Under the pieces are notes generated by a model. It made no database searches. It was not told where the DNA came from and saw only the letters and a program-made list of their open reading frames with translations. From NCBI RefSeq assembly GCF_029946515.1, contig NZ_JARZHH010000087.1, forward strand, positions 1 through 41,460: a DNA stretch of 41,460 nt, read 5' to 3'. This stretch comes from Polyangium sp. 6x1 (GTDB taxonomy: Bacteria; Myxococcota_A; Polyangia; Polyangiales; Polyangiaceae). This document shows, piece after piece, positions 41,148 through 41,460 of the stretch; the stretch's first letter is position 1; every line of letters begins with the position of its first letter. Made by a program: the position numbers and the translations under genes.

Positions 41148-41460
41148 ATGAATTGCGGCGAAAGGCAATTCATAAATAGATGGATTGGTTCGTCGCGGGA
41201 AAACCCACGATCCGCCCTCAATGAGGCGAGGGGTGTGGGAATGGGAGCCGCGATCCTGGGTTGACCGGGGCGAGACCTCGAGCGACGCTGCCAGCCAAGA
41301 CGGCAGCGCTGACGGCTCAACCGGCAACGCGGTCCTACCGGCCTGTGGGACGAACTGCGCATCGCGCAGTTCGTCCCCAAATGGTCCAGGGCTGGCCCTG
41401 CTAAAGAGGGGGCGGACAGCTTTCAAAACTTTCCCCGCATCGACTGCGCTTCGCGCAGTC
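41148..41460. repeat. Hairpin-mosaic repeat, copy C (inverted, runs off edge)
   Basis: Reverse-oriented relative to A and B. Hairpins at 41148-41173 (ATGAATTGC/GCAATTCAT) and 41347-41377 (GGGACGAACTGCGC, loop ATC), and CGACTGCGC-TTC-GCGCAGTC cut by the window end. The rest between them differs from A and B for about 150 bp. The 41063-41147 stretch before it holds nothing recognised. Confidence 0.85.

Overview
The window looks like chromosomal DNA of a large-genome, soil-type myxobacterium of the Polyangiaceae kind (Sorangium/Polyangium relatives). The signs are very high G+C, many lipoproteins with Gly/Ser-rich linkers behind the lipobox, a MYXO-CTERM tail, a Ser/Thr-kinase/sigma-54-activator fusion, an intracellular PHB depolymerase and an ECF sigma factor. 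No tRNA, rRNA, CRISPR array, phage or transposase gene was seen.

Layout. 1-2945 (-): 5' part of a giant surface lipoprotein with seven FG-GAP-type blades and seven disintegrin-like Cys repeats. 3039-5952: a small lipoprotein (-), then a YcnI-type copper protein, a tiny lipoprotein and a tri-haem cytochrome lipoprotein (+). 5974-10513 (-): an amidohydrolase lipoprotein and a propeller/di-haem cytochrome c. 10725-13282 (-): a GST, small envelope proteins and a C-type-lectin lipoprotein, divergent from a PHB depolymerase (13511-14758, +). 14775-24775 (-): a solitary MazF-like protein overlapping a 1567-aa MYXO-CTERM surface protein, preceded by the kinase-GAF-sigma54-activator fusion. 24895-28332 (+): two lipoproteins (one with a Kazal domain) and a Tat-exported phospholipase C. 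28333-32347: a hairpin repeat, a STAS-like protein, a CDF metal transporter, a CorC/CNNM protein and a membrane protein. 32379-41460: a repeat-rich, rearranged stretch with TerB, a recently duplicated unknown gene, P450, GNAT-cupin, lipoproteins and an ECF sigma factor.

Most products act in the envelope or outside the cell: adhesive or sugar-binding surface proteins, haem and copper electron-transfer proteins, phospholipase and protease-inhibitor lipoproteins. This fits a predatory or surface-living soil bacterium.

The least explained material is the non-coding DNA on the right. (i) There are three copies (28.3, 36.5 and 41.2 kb) of a 0.3-0.4 kb mosaic of long perfect hairpins around AACTGCGC-NNN-GCGCAGTT, with compensatory base changes between copies. 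One copy is closed by 16-bp perfect inverted ends, one of which holds a gene's stop codon. (ii) A 34-nt motif occurs three times next to a GGGAGC hexamer, expanded to 20 units at one site. (iii) A ~1.0-kb segmental duplication carries a nearly identical unknown gene and a 43-bp tandem repeat upstream. These are the best candidates for an undescribed element or structured RNA.
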